Below, piece after piece: positions 1 through 5,646 of a DNA stretch of 5,750 bases (positions are counted from its first letter, which is position 1; each line of letters opens with the position of its first letter). Under the pieces are notes generated by a model that was given only the letters and a program-made list of their open reading frames with translations, did not search any database and was not told where the DNA came from. Made by a program: the position numbers and the translations under genes. The stretch covers positions 1-5,750 of the forward strand of contig SFGJ01000045.1 of the NCBI GenBank assembly GCA_004557655.1. Direction: 5' to 3'. Source of the DNA: Clostridiales bacterium (GTDB lineage: Bacteria > Bacillota > Clostridia > Oscillospirales > Oscillospiraceae).

Positions 1-9
1 GGTTACAAA

Positions 10-387
10 ATGGAAAAGTACATCTACAACGAGAAAAACGGACTTTGGTATGAATTGCAAGATGATTACTATCTTCCTTGCTTAAAACTACCGGAGGATG
101 AAACGGCGCATATCGGCGTATGGGGACGACGGCATCTGCGGTATCTGAAGCAGCATCACAGGGTACGCTACTATAATTTGCTCGCCACCGGAAAACTGAA
201 CAGTTATCTTGCCGACATTGACCGGCAAGCAGAGGGAATGTTCTCTCGGCTGGTAAAGCAGCTTACCGAAAAAGAGGGCGTGACGGAAACGCTCAAAGCG
301 GAAAACCAAATGCTGTGGGTACAGAAGATGAACAATCTGAAAAACGCCGCTATGGAAATCGTATCAAACGAGCTTATTTATCGCTAA
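10..387 (+). CDS. tnpV: TnpV family transposon-encoded protein
   Basis: This 125-residue protein is recognisable as the TnpV family, found beside large serine recombinases in Tn4451/Tn5398-type mobilisable elements of clostridia. Diagnostic parts are the N-terminus MEKYIYNEKNGLWYEL, the central IGVWGRRHLRYLKQHH block (about residues 35-50), SYLADIDRQAE, and a helical C-terminus ending in NELIYR. Length and both ends agree with full-length family members. TnpV's role is not firmly established; a small accessory or excisionase-like DNA-binding role has been suggested for the family. The ATG lies only 9 bases into the window, so its ribosome binding site is cut off, and any partner recombinase would lie to the left. 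A strong terminator follows 15 bases after the stop codon. Family assignment is from recalled similarity and is fairly secure; function is not. Confidence 0.88.
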   Translation: MEKYIYNEKNGLWYELQDDYYLPCLKLPEDETAHIGVWGRRHLRYLKQHHRVRYYNLLATGKLNSYLADIDRQAEGMFSRLVKQLTEKEGVTETLKAENQMLWVQKMNNLKNAAMEIVSNELIYR

Positions 388-402
388 CACTGCACAAGTA
401 AG

Positions 403-430
403 GTCGCCGTCAACAGACGGCGGCTTTTCT
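403..430 (+). terminator. Rho-independent terminator of tnpV
   Basis: A 9-bp stem (403-411 with 416-424, one G-T wobble) closes on the 4-base loop AACA and is followed by TTTTCT. It lies just after the tnpV stop codon and reads as an intrinsic terminator on the plus strand only, since no T-run follows the hairpin on the other strand. Confidence 0.85.
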
Positions 431-457
431 CATTTCGGGTGTAATTCGAAAGCCACA

Positions 458-820
458 TCATACATTTTTCGGGAGCAATCCTGCCGTTTGGTACACAGTA
501 GTATACCTTCTCCGAAACAATGGCTGGGATATTGGATCGGGATAGGACACCCACTCGCTTTCATCGAGAAAGACGGTTTTCTTTTTGCGGTAGTCCAGCG
601 ATTGGGTTTTGTTGCCGCAATGCCAGCCCTTATATTTGGGATTTTGCGGGATGTGACCGACGGTGCTTGTGTTAAAGGCATTACCCTGCAAGCTGGTATA
701 GCCGCGGCGGGTCAGTTCCTGTGATAAGCTACGAAGACTGTACTGGCCGGTTTCATAGCGTTCAAATATCTGCCTCACTGCCTCAGCCTACTCCGGGATG
801 ATTCGTTCTACAATGGCCTA
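458..820 (-). pseudogene. Serine recombinase fragment (Recombinase domain), decayed
   Basis: Read on the minus strand, this is the middle of a large serine recombinase of the family with a 'Recombinase' DNA-binding domain. The family-like runs are AIVERIIPE, AEAVRQIFERYETGQYSLRS, LSQELTRRGYTS, NPKYKGWHCGNKTQSLDYR and FLDESEWVSYPDP. Three lesions are visible. In-frame TAG codons lie at 818-820 and 788-790; the second falls in IIPE*AEAVRQ, where the reading otherwise continues without a gap. A one-base loss near 533-541 follows YPDP: the expected continuation NIPAIVSEKVY is present, but in the next frame, while the frame in use runs to an unrelated end at 458. The N-terminal catalytic resolvase domain with its nucleophilic serine and the C-terminal coiled-coil part are absent. 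It cannot make an active recombinase and marks an old integration event. Confidence 0.78.
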
Positions 821-918
821 CACAAATGTGGTGGGGATTGTATGATTTTGTCGATGATAGGCTTTAGCACAGGGGGCTCTGCACCCGTTTTGCACGCAGT
901 ACTTTTGAGAAAATTCGC

Positions 919-955
919 ATTTAACTTGGGATTTCAAAAAAACCATGGTACACTG
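919..955 (+). promoter_or_regulatory. Shared 37-bp promoter element, copy 1 (P1)
   Basis: ATTTAACTT (919-927) overlaps a weak -35 TTGGGA (926-931). A 17-bp spacer ends in TGG, then comes -10 TACACT (949-954), an extended -10. Copies 2 and 3 have the same layout. Predicted transcription would start near 961, giving a leader of about 40 bases before the AGGAGG and ATG of the 115-aa gene at 1004. Confidence 0.7.
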
Positions 956-1003
956 CAAAAACAAATGCGGGTCAGCGAAAACGGACAGGAGGCGAAAGGC
1001 GAT

Positions 1004-1351
1004 ATGGCATGGGAAGAAGAATGGACCTGCGACTGTGAGCCGGATCCTTCGGCAGAGCATCGCCGGGAAAAGGAAAAACGCGCCCTCCATATAGAGCAGA
1101 GAAAGCGGCACAAGGAGCGGCTGTGCCGAGAGCTGTCCGGTAGCGGAAACTGCAAGCTGTCCATTTGGGTAGACAGCCGGAAGAAAAAATCCGGCGAAAT
1201 CATCCTCATCAGACGCTATAAGAACAGCAATATCCAGTGCCGGCTGAAAAAATGCTCGAAGCATATTGTCAGATGCATCCCGCCGGATGTCCTGCCGCCC
1301 AAGGGAAATCAGTACAGAAGGGCTTTTGACTATTGGTGGATATGGGAGTAA
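1004..1351 (+). CDS. Small basic cysteine-rich hypothetical protein, 115 aa
   Basis: I do not recognise this family. The open frame extends upstream to 842, but the start at 1004 is chosen because AGGAGG lies at 987-992 and promoter P1 sits at 919-954, inside the longer reading. The protein has an acidic, tryptophan-bearing start (MAWEEEW) with CDC at 9-11. A highly charged Arg/Lys/Glu/His helix covers about 18-43. A basic, probably beta-rich domain follows (about 50-92) with cysteines at 50, 79, 84 and 91. It ends in the aromatic tail FDYWWIWE. There is no signal peptide or membrane segment. Seven cysteines and many basic residues suggest nucleic acid or metal binding, but no named zinc-finger pattern is visible. 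It is the first of three transcription units in the window that share the same promoter element. The AGGAGG-to-ATG gap of 11 bases is slightly long. Confidence 0.65.
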   Translation: MAWEEEWTCDCEPDPSAEHRREKEKRALHIEQRKRHKERLCRELSGSGNCKLSIWVDSRKKKSGEIILIRRYKNSNIQCRLKKCSKHIVRCIPPDVLPPKGNQYRRAFDYWWIWE

Positions 1352-1370
1352 CGAATTGAAAAATATTTCG

Positions 1371-1407
1371 ATTTAACTTAAGTTTTCAAAAATACCGTGA
1401 TACGCTG
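1371..1407 (+). promoter_or_regulatory. Shared 37-bp promoter element, copy 2 (P2)
   Basis: ATTTAACTT (1371-1379), -35 TTAAGT (1378-1383), a 17-bp spacer ending in TGA, and -10 TACGCT (1401-1406). The gap from the end of the -10 to the ATG at 1438 is 31 bases, exactly as in copy 3. It drives the DFYGR-repeat gene and, by readthrough, possibly the polC-like gene and the sigma-region-4 gene. Confidence 0.75.
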
Positions 1408-1437
1408 TAGAAAAAACAAAGGAAGGAGTGAATAACA

Positions 1438-1644
1438 ATGTCTGTCAAAACCAATATCAAGGACTTTTACGGGCGGGTGATCGGCACGGTGGTGGAGGAA
1501 AGCAACGGTGACAAGACCATCAAGGATTTTTACGGCCGTCCTCTGGGCTACTACAAGAAAGGCCGCAATGTGACCACCGATTTTTACGGCCGGGTGGTGG
1601 CCTCCGGCGATCAGCTTACCATGCTGCTGAATTCGGGCAAGTGA
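1438..1644 (+). CDS. DFYGR triple-repeat small protein, 68 aa
   Basis: This small protein consists almost wholly of three imperfect repeats. DFYGR occurs at residues 9-13, 30-34 and 48-52 (spacing 21 and 18), the first two preceded by IK and each followed by a hydrophobic pair: RVIG, RPLG, RVVA. Each unit probably forms a short beta hairpin, so a small all-beta or oligomerising fold is likely. I recall similar short DFYGR-type ORFs in Firmicute genomes but no assigned function. There is no signal peptide or transmembrane segment. The start is well supported: AAGGAG at 1423-1428 lies 9 bases before the ATG, and P2 is just upstream. An 11-bp hairpin terminator follows the stop codon. The leader AAGGAGTGAAT is repeated before the next gene, suggesting the two were adapted together or that the leader was duplicated. 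Real gene likely; role unknown. Confidence 0.8.
   Translation: MSVKTNIKDFYGRVIGTVVEESNGDKTIKDFYGRPLGYYKKGRNVTTDFYGRVVASGDQLTMLLNSGK
1462..1593 (+). repeat. Three in-frame repeats encoding DFYGR
   Basis: Units at 1462-1476, 1525-1539 and 1579-1593 share GAYTTTTACGGSCG at DNA level; units 2 and 3 are identical over GATTTTTACGGCCG. The DNA identity, beyond what the protein requires, suggests duplication within the gene. Confidence 0.75.
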
Positions 1645-1653
1645 GAAAGCCGG

Positions 1654-1691
1654 GTGCCGCATTCCTACAGAATGCGGCACATCTCTTTTTA
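1654..1691 (+). terminator. Strong intrinsic terminator / possible attenuator
   Basis: A perfect 11-bp stem (1654-1664 with 1670-1680) with the 5-base loop CTACA is followed by ATCTCTTTTTA. It lies between the DFYGR gene and the polC-like gene. No convincing new promoter is visible between it and the ATG at 1738, so it may act as a partial terminator that lowers expression of the downstream genes relative to the small protein. Confidence 0.88.
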
Positions 1692-1737
1692 TTAAACTCG
1701 TTTTTACCACATATCAGCACAAGAAGGAGTGAATGCG

Positions 1738-3810
1738 ATGAAGAAAGAACGCGTGGAGCTGAGCGTGCATACCAAAATGTCCCGTATGGATGCGGTGGCC
1801 TCCGCCGGTGACTATGTCCGAGCTGCGGCAGAGCAGGGGCAACCGGCCATCGCCGTAACGGATCACGGCTGTGCGCAGGCTTTCCCTGAGGCAATGCGTG
1901 CTGCAGAGCAATGCAAAAAGGAGGGCCGCAGCATCAAAATTCTATATGGCATGGAGGCGTACTGCGCAGACAGTGGGGATGCCCCGCCGTACCATGTGAC
2001 GATCCTGGTGCAGAACGAAGCGGGGCTTAAAAATCTGTATCAACTCATCACGCAGTCCCACCTGCACCATTTCCGAGGTGTGCCGCTGGTGACAGGAGCG
2101 GATCTGCAGCAGCACCGCCGGGGACTACTGGTCGGCAGCGGCTGCGGCAACGGGAAACTGTTTTCTGCGGCTGCACGGGGAGAAAAGTGCTTATCGGCCA
2201 TTGCCCGGGCGTATGATTTTCTGGAGATACAGCCCGTTTGGAACTGCAAAGTCGTGGTTCCCGAGGCGGGGAAAATCCAGGAGGAGCTTCGGCGGATCAA
2301 CAGAATCATTGTGCAGTTGGGAGATGATCTGAAAATTCCCGTCTGCGCCACGGGAAATGTCCACTATCTCAAGCCCGAGGATGAACAGGCGCGCCGTATT
2401 CTCAGGTGCAGCGGCCACGGCTCCCTGTATTTGCGATCCACTCGGGAAATGCTCCGGGACTTTGCCTATCTCGGCAAAGAAAAAGCCCGGGAGGTGGTCA
2501 TTGACAACACAAATCTGCTGGCAGAACGGACGGAGGAGCTTCGCCCGATTGCGGCAGAACCCACATGGGCAAGGCCGGAAGATGAACAGCTTCTTCTTGA
2601 CCGCTGTCAAAGCAAGGCCGACGAATATGATGGGCTGTTGACTGACCTTATAACAGAGCGACTGGCCCAAGAAAGTGCCGTTGTGAAAAAACAGAAGTCT
2701 GCTTCCTCGTACAGAATTGCCGCTGCCTTAGCCCATGACCTGTGCGGCAAATGCGGCATTCCTGTCATGACGCGTAGGTCGGCAGGTGCATCCCTGCTGG
2801 CTTATTTTTCCGGCATCAGCCGCATCAACCCATTGCCGCCCCATTATCACTGCCGACATTGCGGACATACGGAGCTTCCGGCGTGCGGCGTGGAATCCGG
2901 CTTCGATTTGCCGGACAAAATCTGTCCGAGCTGCGGAGAGCGCATGGCGCGGGACGGGCAGAATATCCCGTGGCAGGATTTTTTGGGGCAGGACGGGGAA
3001 AAACTGCCTGACTTTGATTTCATTATTCCTGGGGAGTTCTTCGCACAGGGGCGCATGATGGGGGTGTTCGCAGAGCTGTTCGGAGAGAATCGGGTGGTGA
3101 GAGCCGGCGCTACTGCCACCGTTTCAGAGAAAATTGCTCGGTATTATATCCGGGAATATGAGGAGAAACAGTGCAACTCTTTCCCGGAAGAGGTGCGGGC
3201 GCGTATAGTCGAATGTCTGACCGGTGTCCGGTGCGGCGTCCGACAGTATCCGGGCGGCTATGTCCTCCTTCCGGGGGAAATCGAGTCGGAAAGCTCCCTC
3301 CCGCTGCAATACGCTATGGACGACCCCGGCAGAGAGATCTGCACCCATTTTAATTTTCACGATTTAACAAATGCATGGTTGAATATGGACTGCTTGGGAT
3401 ATGATGCGTCAGACCTGCTCGCTCGGCTCTGCCGGGAGACCGGGTGCGAAGTAAGCTGCATCGACCTGCACGATCGAGCGGTATATGACAGCCTGCTGGC
3501 CAAACCCTCCACCACCGCAGCGACGGACAGTCTGATTTCGTGTGCGGTGGAGCTGGTGCTGAACGGCCTGGCGGATAGGGAATTGCGAAGCAGTCTGCCG
3601 AGGAATTTCACCGGCATACGGAAGGCGATATGCCATCTGCAAAACGGCTCTGTCTCCGAAAATGCACCCGGATATCACAAAGCCTATACGGTGGAGCTTG
3701 CCATGGCCGCCGTGGAGCTGGGATGGTACAAGCTGCGATTCCCGGAGGAGTTTGAAAGAGCCTGCCGATGTACCTATAAAAATTTTGAAAGAAAGGCTTT
3801 GATGCAATGA
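1738..3810 (+). CDS. Shortened PolC-like DNA polymerase III alpha protein (PHP + palm)
   Basis: This 690-residue protein aligns by eye with PolC, the Gram-positive replicative polymerase of about 1,400 residues. The PHP domain spans about 5-230: VELSVHT (6-12), AVTDHG (39-44), YGMEAY (70-75), HVTILVQNEAGLKNLYQL (86-103), ATGNVHYL (204-211). PolC's 3'-5' exonuclease insert is absent. Next come a palm entry rewritten to RRSAGAS (346-352) where PolC has GSRGSVGSS, then INPLPPHY (363-370) and a four-cysteine zinc module (C372, C375, C396, C399). PDFD gives D425 and D427, RQYPGG is at 502-507, and MDCLGYD gives D551, so the three expected catalytic aspartates appear to remain. PolC's fingers block with IPEFGT is missing; the reading rejoins at a degenerate counterpart of PolC's PKAHAAAY block (645-681) and ends there, without the PolC C-terminus. 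The first PHP histidine is serine (S9). An ATG with AAGGAG 8 bases upstream sets the start; the GTG at 1729 overlaps that site. Polymerase activity is doubtful; a regulatory or replisome-binding role is possible. Confidence 0.88.
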   Translation: MKKERVELSVHTKMSRMDAVASAGDYVRAAAEQGQPAIAVTDHGCAQAFPEAMRAAEQCKKEGRSIKILYGMEAYCADSGDAPPYHVTILVQNEAGLKNLYQLITQSHLHHFRGVPLVTGADLQQHRRGLLVGSGCGNGKLFSAAARGEKCLSAIARAYDFLEIQPVWNCKVVVPEAGKIQEELRRINRIIVQLGDDLKIPVCATGNVHYLKPEDEQARRILRCSGHGSLYLRSTREMLRDFAYLGKEKAREVVIDNTNLLAERTEELRPIAAEPTWARPEDEQLLLDRCQSKADEYDGLLTDLITERLAQESAVVKKQKSASSYRIAAALAHDLCGKCGIPVMTRRSAGASLLAYFSGISRINPLPPHYHCRHCGHTELPACGVESGFDLPDKICPSCGERMARDGQNIPWQDFLGQDGEKLPDFDFIIPGEFFAQGRMMGVFAELFGENRVVRAGATATVSEKIARYYIREYEEKQCNSFPEEVRARIVECLTGVRCGVRQYPGGYVLLPGEIESESSLPLQYAMDDPGREICTHFNFHDLTNAWLNMDCLGYDASDLLARLCRETGCEVSCIDLHDRAVYDSLLAKPSTTAATDSLISCAVELVLNGLADRELRSSLPRNFTGIRKAICHLQNGSVSENAPGYHKAYTVELAMAAVELGWYKLRFPEEFERACRCTYKNFERKALMQ

Positions 3811-4136
3811 AGCGGCATAATCTTGATCCCGATGCGCAAATGCGTCTGCTGGAGGAGATATACGGGGAGAAAGCCATCGTGTCCGCCGTGGAGAGAAACC
3901 GGGAAAATCGGGAAATCGAAATACAAAACGCCCTGCGGCGGCTCTCCGAACAACAGCGGGAGGTGATCCTGTACCAATACGGCTTTGCGGACGGGCTGCC
4001 CCACACGGCGGAGGAAGCCGCGCAGCACTTTGACCTTTCCCGGGAGGATGCGGAGCGGATCACATCGCTTGCCCTGCGGACGCTGCGCAGCCCCGCCTGC
4101 TCTGGCGGGCTGCGGGTGCTGCTGTCGCAGCTTTGA
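3807..4136 (+). CDS. Sigma-70 region 4-only protein, 109 aa
   Basis: The C-terminal two thirds resemble region 4 of primary sigma factors. LSEQQREVILYQYGFADG (45-62) matches region 4.1 (pattern LxxREREVLxxRYGLxDG). The helix-turn-helix runs HTAEEAAQHFDLSREDAERI (65-84), followed by LALRTLRSP (88-95), matching TLEEVGQxFxVTRERIRQIExxALRKLRHP. Regions 1-3 are absent, replaced by a charged helical 40-residue N-terminus, so it cannot melt a promoter alone. Region 4 binds the -35 hexamer and the RNA polymerase beta flap, so this could be a sigma-like activator, a partner of a separate sigma subunit, or a plain DNA-binding regulator. In the recognition helix the usual RERIRQ is REDAER, so DNA contacts probably differ from the housekeeping factor. 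Its ATG overlaps the polC-like stop codon (ATGA), implying translational coupling. No terminator follows it. Confidence 0.82.
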   Translation: MKRHNLDPDAQMRLLEEIYGEKAIVSAVERNRENREIEIQNALRRLSEQQREVILYQYGFADGLPHTAEEAAQHFDLSREDAERITSLALRTLRSPACSGGLRVLLSQL

Positions 4137-4159
4137 ATCAGAGGAAGAAAATTTTTTGG

Positions 4160-4196
4160 ATTTAACTTGGGTTTTTCCAAAAGCCTTGTTATCATG
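4160..4196 (+). promoter_or_regulatory. Shared 37-bp promoter element, copy 3 (P3)
   Basis: ATTTAACTT (4160-4168), -35 TTGGGT (4167-4172), a 17-bp spacer ending in TGT, and -10 TATCAT (4190-4195). The ATG at 4227 is 31 bases after the -10, as in copy 2. It lies 24 bases after the stop codon of the sigma-region-4 gene. Confidence 0.72.
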
Positions 4197-4226
4197 AAGA
4201 AAAATAAATGATATGGAGGCTGACCT

Positions 4227-4688
4227 ATGAACACACCCAAAAATCTTCTCATTGCCAATCCCGACCAAAGCATCGTCCTCACCCCTGCTGAAGTGATCCG
4301 CCGTATGTTTGCCTACACTGACGAAAACGGCATTCTGATCGTCCCCCAATGGCCTTGCGATGATTGCGTGGAGCAGGGCTACTATATCTGTCGCATGAAT
4401 TGGACGAAGGCGGACGCCGAGGAGGCGGTGGCGGTGTATGAATCCCTCTATGCCAAGCTGGAAAATGCCGGCGAGAAGCCCTGCGATGCCCAGACGATGC
4501 TCCCCTACCCGGACCCCGGCATGGAGGAAATCGCCTATCATCTGAATATTCGTGCCAAAAGGCTGCAAAAGCTGCTGGCTCTCCGTGCGCCCCACATTGT
4601 CGCAAATAACGAAGCCTGCCTTCTCGCTCAGGCTATGGTTCTCTACGGCTATTGCAAAGACTTCCGCTGTGTGAAGGAATTGGAGTGA
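4227..4688 (+). CDS. Hypothetical protein, 153 aa, with CxxC motif
   Basis: I do not recognise this protein. It appears soluble, without signal or membrane segments. The N-terminal half contains VLTPAEVIRRMFAY (17-30) and then a beta-like stretch with WPCDDCVEQGYYICRMNW (42-59); C44 and C47 form a CxxC pair, with C55 nearby. The middle (60-80) is a predicted acidic helix, followed by a proline-rich link PYPDPGMEE. The C-terminal part (about 98-150) looks all-helical: EIAYHLNIRAKRLQKLLALR could be a helix-turn-helix-like unit, but this is weak. TGGAGG at 4214-4219 lies 7 bases before the ATG, fixing the start. It has its own copy of the shared promoter, so it belongs to the same apparent regulon as the polC-like cluster although no terminator separates it from the sigma-like gene. 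Confidence 0.78.
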   Translation: MNTPKNLLIANPDQSIVLTPAEVIRRMFAYTDENGILIVPQWPCDDCVEQGYYICRMNWTKADAEEAVAVYESLYAKLENAGEKPCDAQTMLPYPDPGMEEIAYHLNIRAKRLQKLLALRAPHIVANNEACLLAQAMVLYGYCKDFRCVKELE

Positions 4689-4689
4689 C

Positions 4690-4727
4690 AAAAAAATCCC
4701 CGGCTTTCCAGCATGGAAAGTCGGGGA
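4690..4727 (-). terminator. Intrinsic terminator between converging genes
   Basis: A 14-bp stem (4697-4710 with 4714-4727, one G-T wobble) has a 3-base loop. Read on the minus strand it is followed by seven T (A-run at 4690-4696), so it is a good terminator for the 282-aa gene. On the plus strand no T-run follows, though the hairpin may still slow transcripts leaving the 153-aa gene. Confidence 0.85.
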
Positions 4728-4733
4728 TATAGA

Positions 4734-5582
4734 TTAGCGAGGAATGTCGTAGCCTCTGTCCTTCAGAATTTCGTAGATTTGCCTATATTTTTCGTCAAGG
4801 CTCAATCCAATTATTTCGTTTTTTTCTTGCTGCCCCAATTCCTCCTTTTCCTTTAGTCCAAACAGGAATCCTTCGGCGGAAAGTGCCAGTTGAATTTTGG
4901 GCCACTCAATAAACTCCAGTTCCAGCGGGGAAAGCTCCGAATTGTGGCCTTTTATGTATTTTCGGATGTTCTTTACATAGAATTGATAGCTATAGTATTT
5001 CTTCCCATTTTTGCCGGTATATTCATCGTCCTCATGGTTTTCCATGCGGCTCCATGTTGACATCTTCCCGGCAACGAGTTTCTTCCCAGCAATGAGTTTC
5101 TTGCCATCAGGAACATTTCGCTTGAACCATTCCAGGGTAAATGAGTCCAACGGCATATGACAATATTTAAAATAATCTTGATATTCCGATGAATCCTCGC
5201 AGCAGAGCAAATACTTGAAAGACATATTTATAATTTTTTGGGCTTTCCCGTATGTCCCAAGGTCACTACCGGAAAAGTGTCGGCACCAAATGGCACACAA
5301 GTCGCTATGCTTTTTGTCGAAGTCTTCTTCTTTCTCCGGCGCCTTTTCCTCAAAAAAATACTTCCGGAGCTCGTCTCTGATTTCCGTTATCGCCGCATTC
5401 TTTTCCTTTTCGTGTTTGCCGATTCCGGTCATGGTTCGTTTGGCATCACCATAAGCCAAATCGACGGCCGCCTCAAACGCCTTCTCATCTTTTATAGAGG
5501 CAAGTTTCTCGTAGTCATTAGGTCTGCTGCGCTTAAGGCCTTCCTTAAAATCCTTAATCGCATTTTTGCATTCTTCTATCAT
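4734..5582 (-). CDS. Hypothetical protein, 282 aa, accessory
   Basis: I do not recognise a named family. The protein is hydrophilic and mostly helical, with no signal peptide or membrane span. The N-terminal 90 residues are charged helix (many Lys/Glu). A central block looks conserved in character: DLCAIWCRHF (94-103), YGKAQKIINMSFKYLLCC (111-128), YFKYCHMPLDSFTLEWFKR (137-155). A short tandem repeat GKKLIA-GKKLVA follows (160-171), then YTGKNGKKYYSYQFYVKNIRKYI (188-210, aromatic and basic) and a C-terminal helical region. The H142/D146 and cysteine-rich centre might be a functional site, but no known catalytic motif is evident. The ATG at 5580-5582 is the only in-frame choice near the promoter because a stop codon lies 11 codons upstream; the ribosome site (AGGAAAGG about 13 bases away) is weakly placed. 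It is monocistronic, with its own promoter and terminator. It looks more AT-rich than the genes to its left, suggesting separately acquired cargo; a defence role is only a guess. Confidence 0.8.
   Translation of the reverse strand: MIEECKNAIKDFKEGLKRSRPNDYEKLASIKDEKAFEAAVDLAYGDAKRTMTGIGKHEKEKNAAITEIRDELRKYFFEEKAPEKEEDFDKKHSDLCAIWCRHFSGSDLGTYGKAQKIINMSFKYLLCCEDSSEYQDYFKYCHMPLDSFTLEWFKRNVPDGKKLIAGKKLVAGKMSTWSRMENHEDDEYTGKNGKKYYSYQFYVKNIRKYIKGHNSELSPLELEFIEWPKIQLALSAEGFLFGLKEKEELGQQEKNEIIGLSLDEKYRQIYEILKDRGYDIPR
5064..5099 (-). repeat. 18-bp tandem duplication inside the 282-aa gene
   Basis: Two adjacent 18-bp units (5064-5081 and 5082-5099) match at 16 of 18 positions and keep the frame, encoding GKKLIA then GKKLVA. 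Probably a recent slippage or short duplication in a surface loop. Confidence 0.8.
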
Positions 5583-5618
5583 TCCGTTTCGCCATCCTTT
5601 CCTTTTGATCCGTCAAAT

Positions 5619-5646
5619 TTGCAGGAATTTCCACATAAAGTATACC
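5619..5646 (+). promoter_or_regulatory. Possible plus-strand promoter overlapping the divergent one
   Basis: TTGCAG (5619-5624), 16-bp spacer, TATACC (5641-5646). Its -10 overlaps the minus-strand -10 on the palindrome GTATAC (5640-5645). It could serve the gene starting at about 5713, but the hexamers are only moderate. Confidence 0.35.

Noticed and set aside
842..1003. Longer N-terminus for the 115-aa gene, with ATG at 842 or 965
   Set aside because: The shared promoter lies inside 842-1003 and predicted transcription starts near 961. The ATG at 965 has no ribosome site, whereas the ATG at 1004 follows AGGAGG.
818..1264. 148-codon minus-strand open frame upstream of the recombinase remnant
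   Set aside because: It is antisense to the 115-aa gene and P1. Only its last few codons approach the recombinase frame, and the rest shows no recombinase-like sequence.
1690..1720. Fourth copy of the shared promoter before the polC-like gene
   Set aside because: ATTAAACTCG resembles ATTTAACTTG, but no -10 occurs at the 17-bp spacing and the rest does not align.
1729..1737. GTG at 1729 as start of the polC-like gene
   Set aside because: Its first base is the last base of the AAGGAG ribosome site; the ATG at 1738 is correctly spaced, and the matching leader before 1438 is used the same way.
4089..4111. GC-rich hairpin near the end of the sigma-4 gene
   Set aside because: It has a bulge, lies inside the coding sequence and has no T-run after it, so it is not a convincing terminator.
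3774..4691. 305-codon open frame on the minus strand
   Set aside because: It overlaps the end of the polC-like gene, the sigma-4 gene and the 153-aa gene, all better supported by homology or signals. It is an antisense shadow of GC-rich third positions; the 224-codon minus frame at 3608-4282 is rejected for the same reason.
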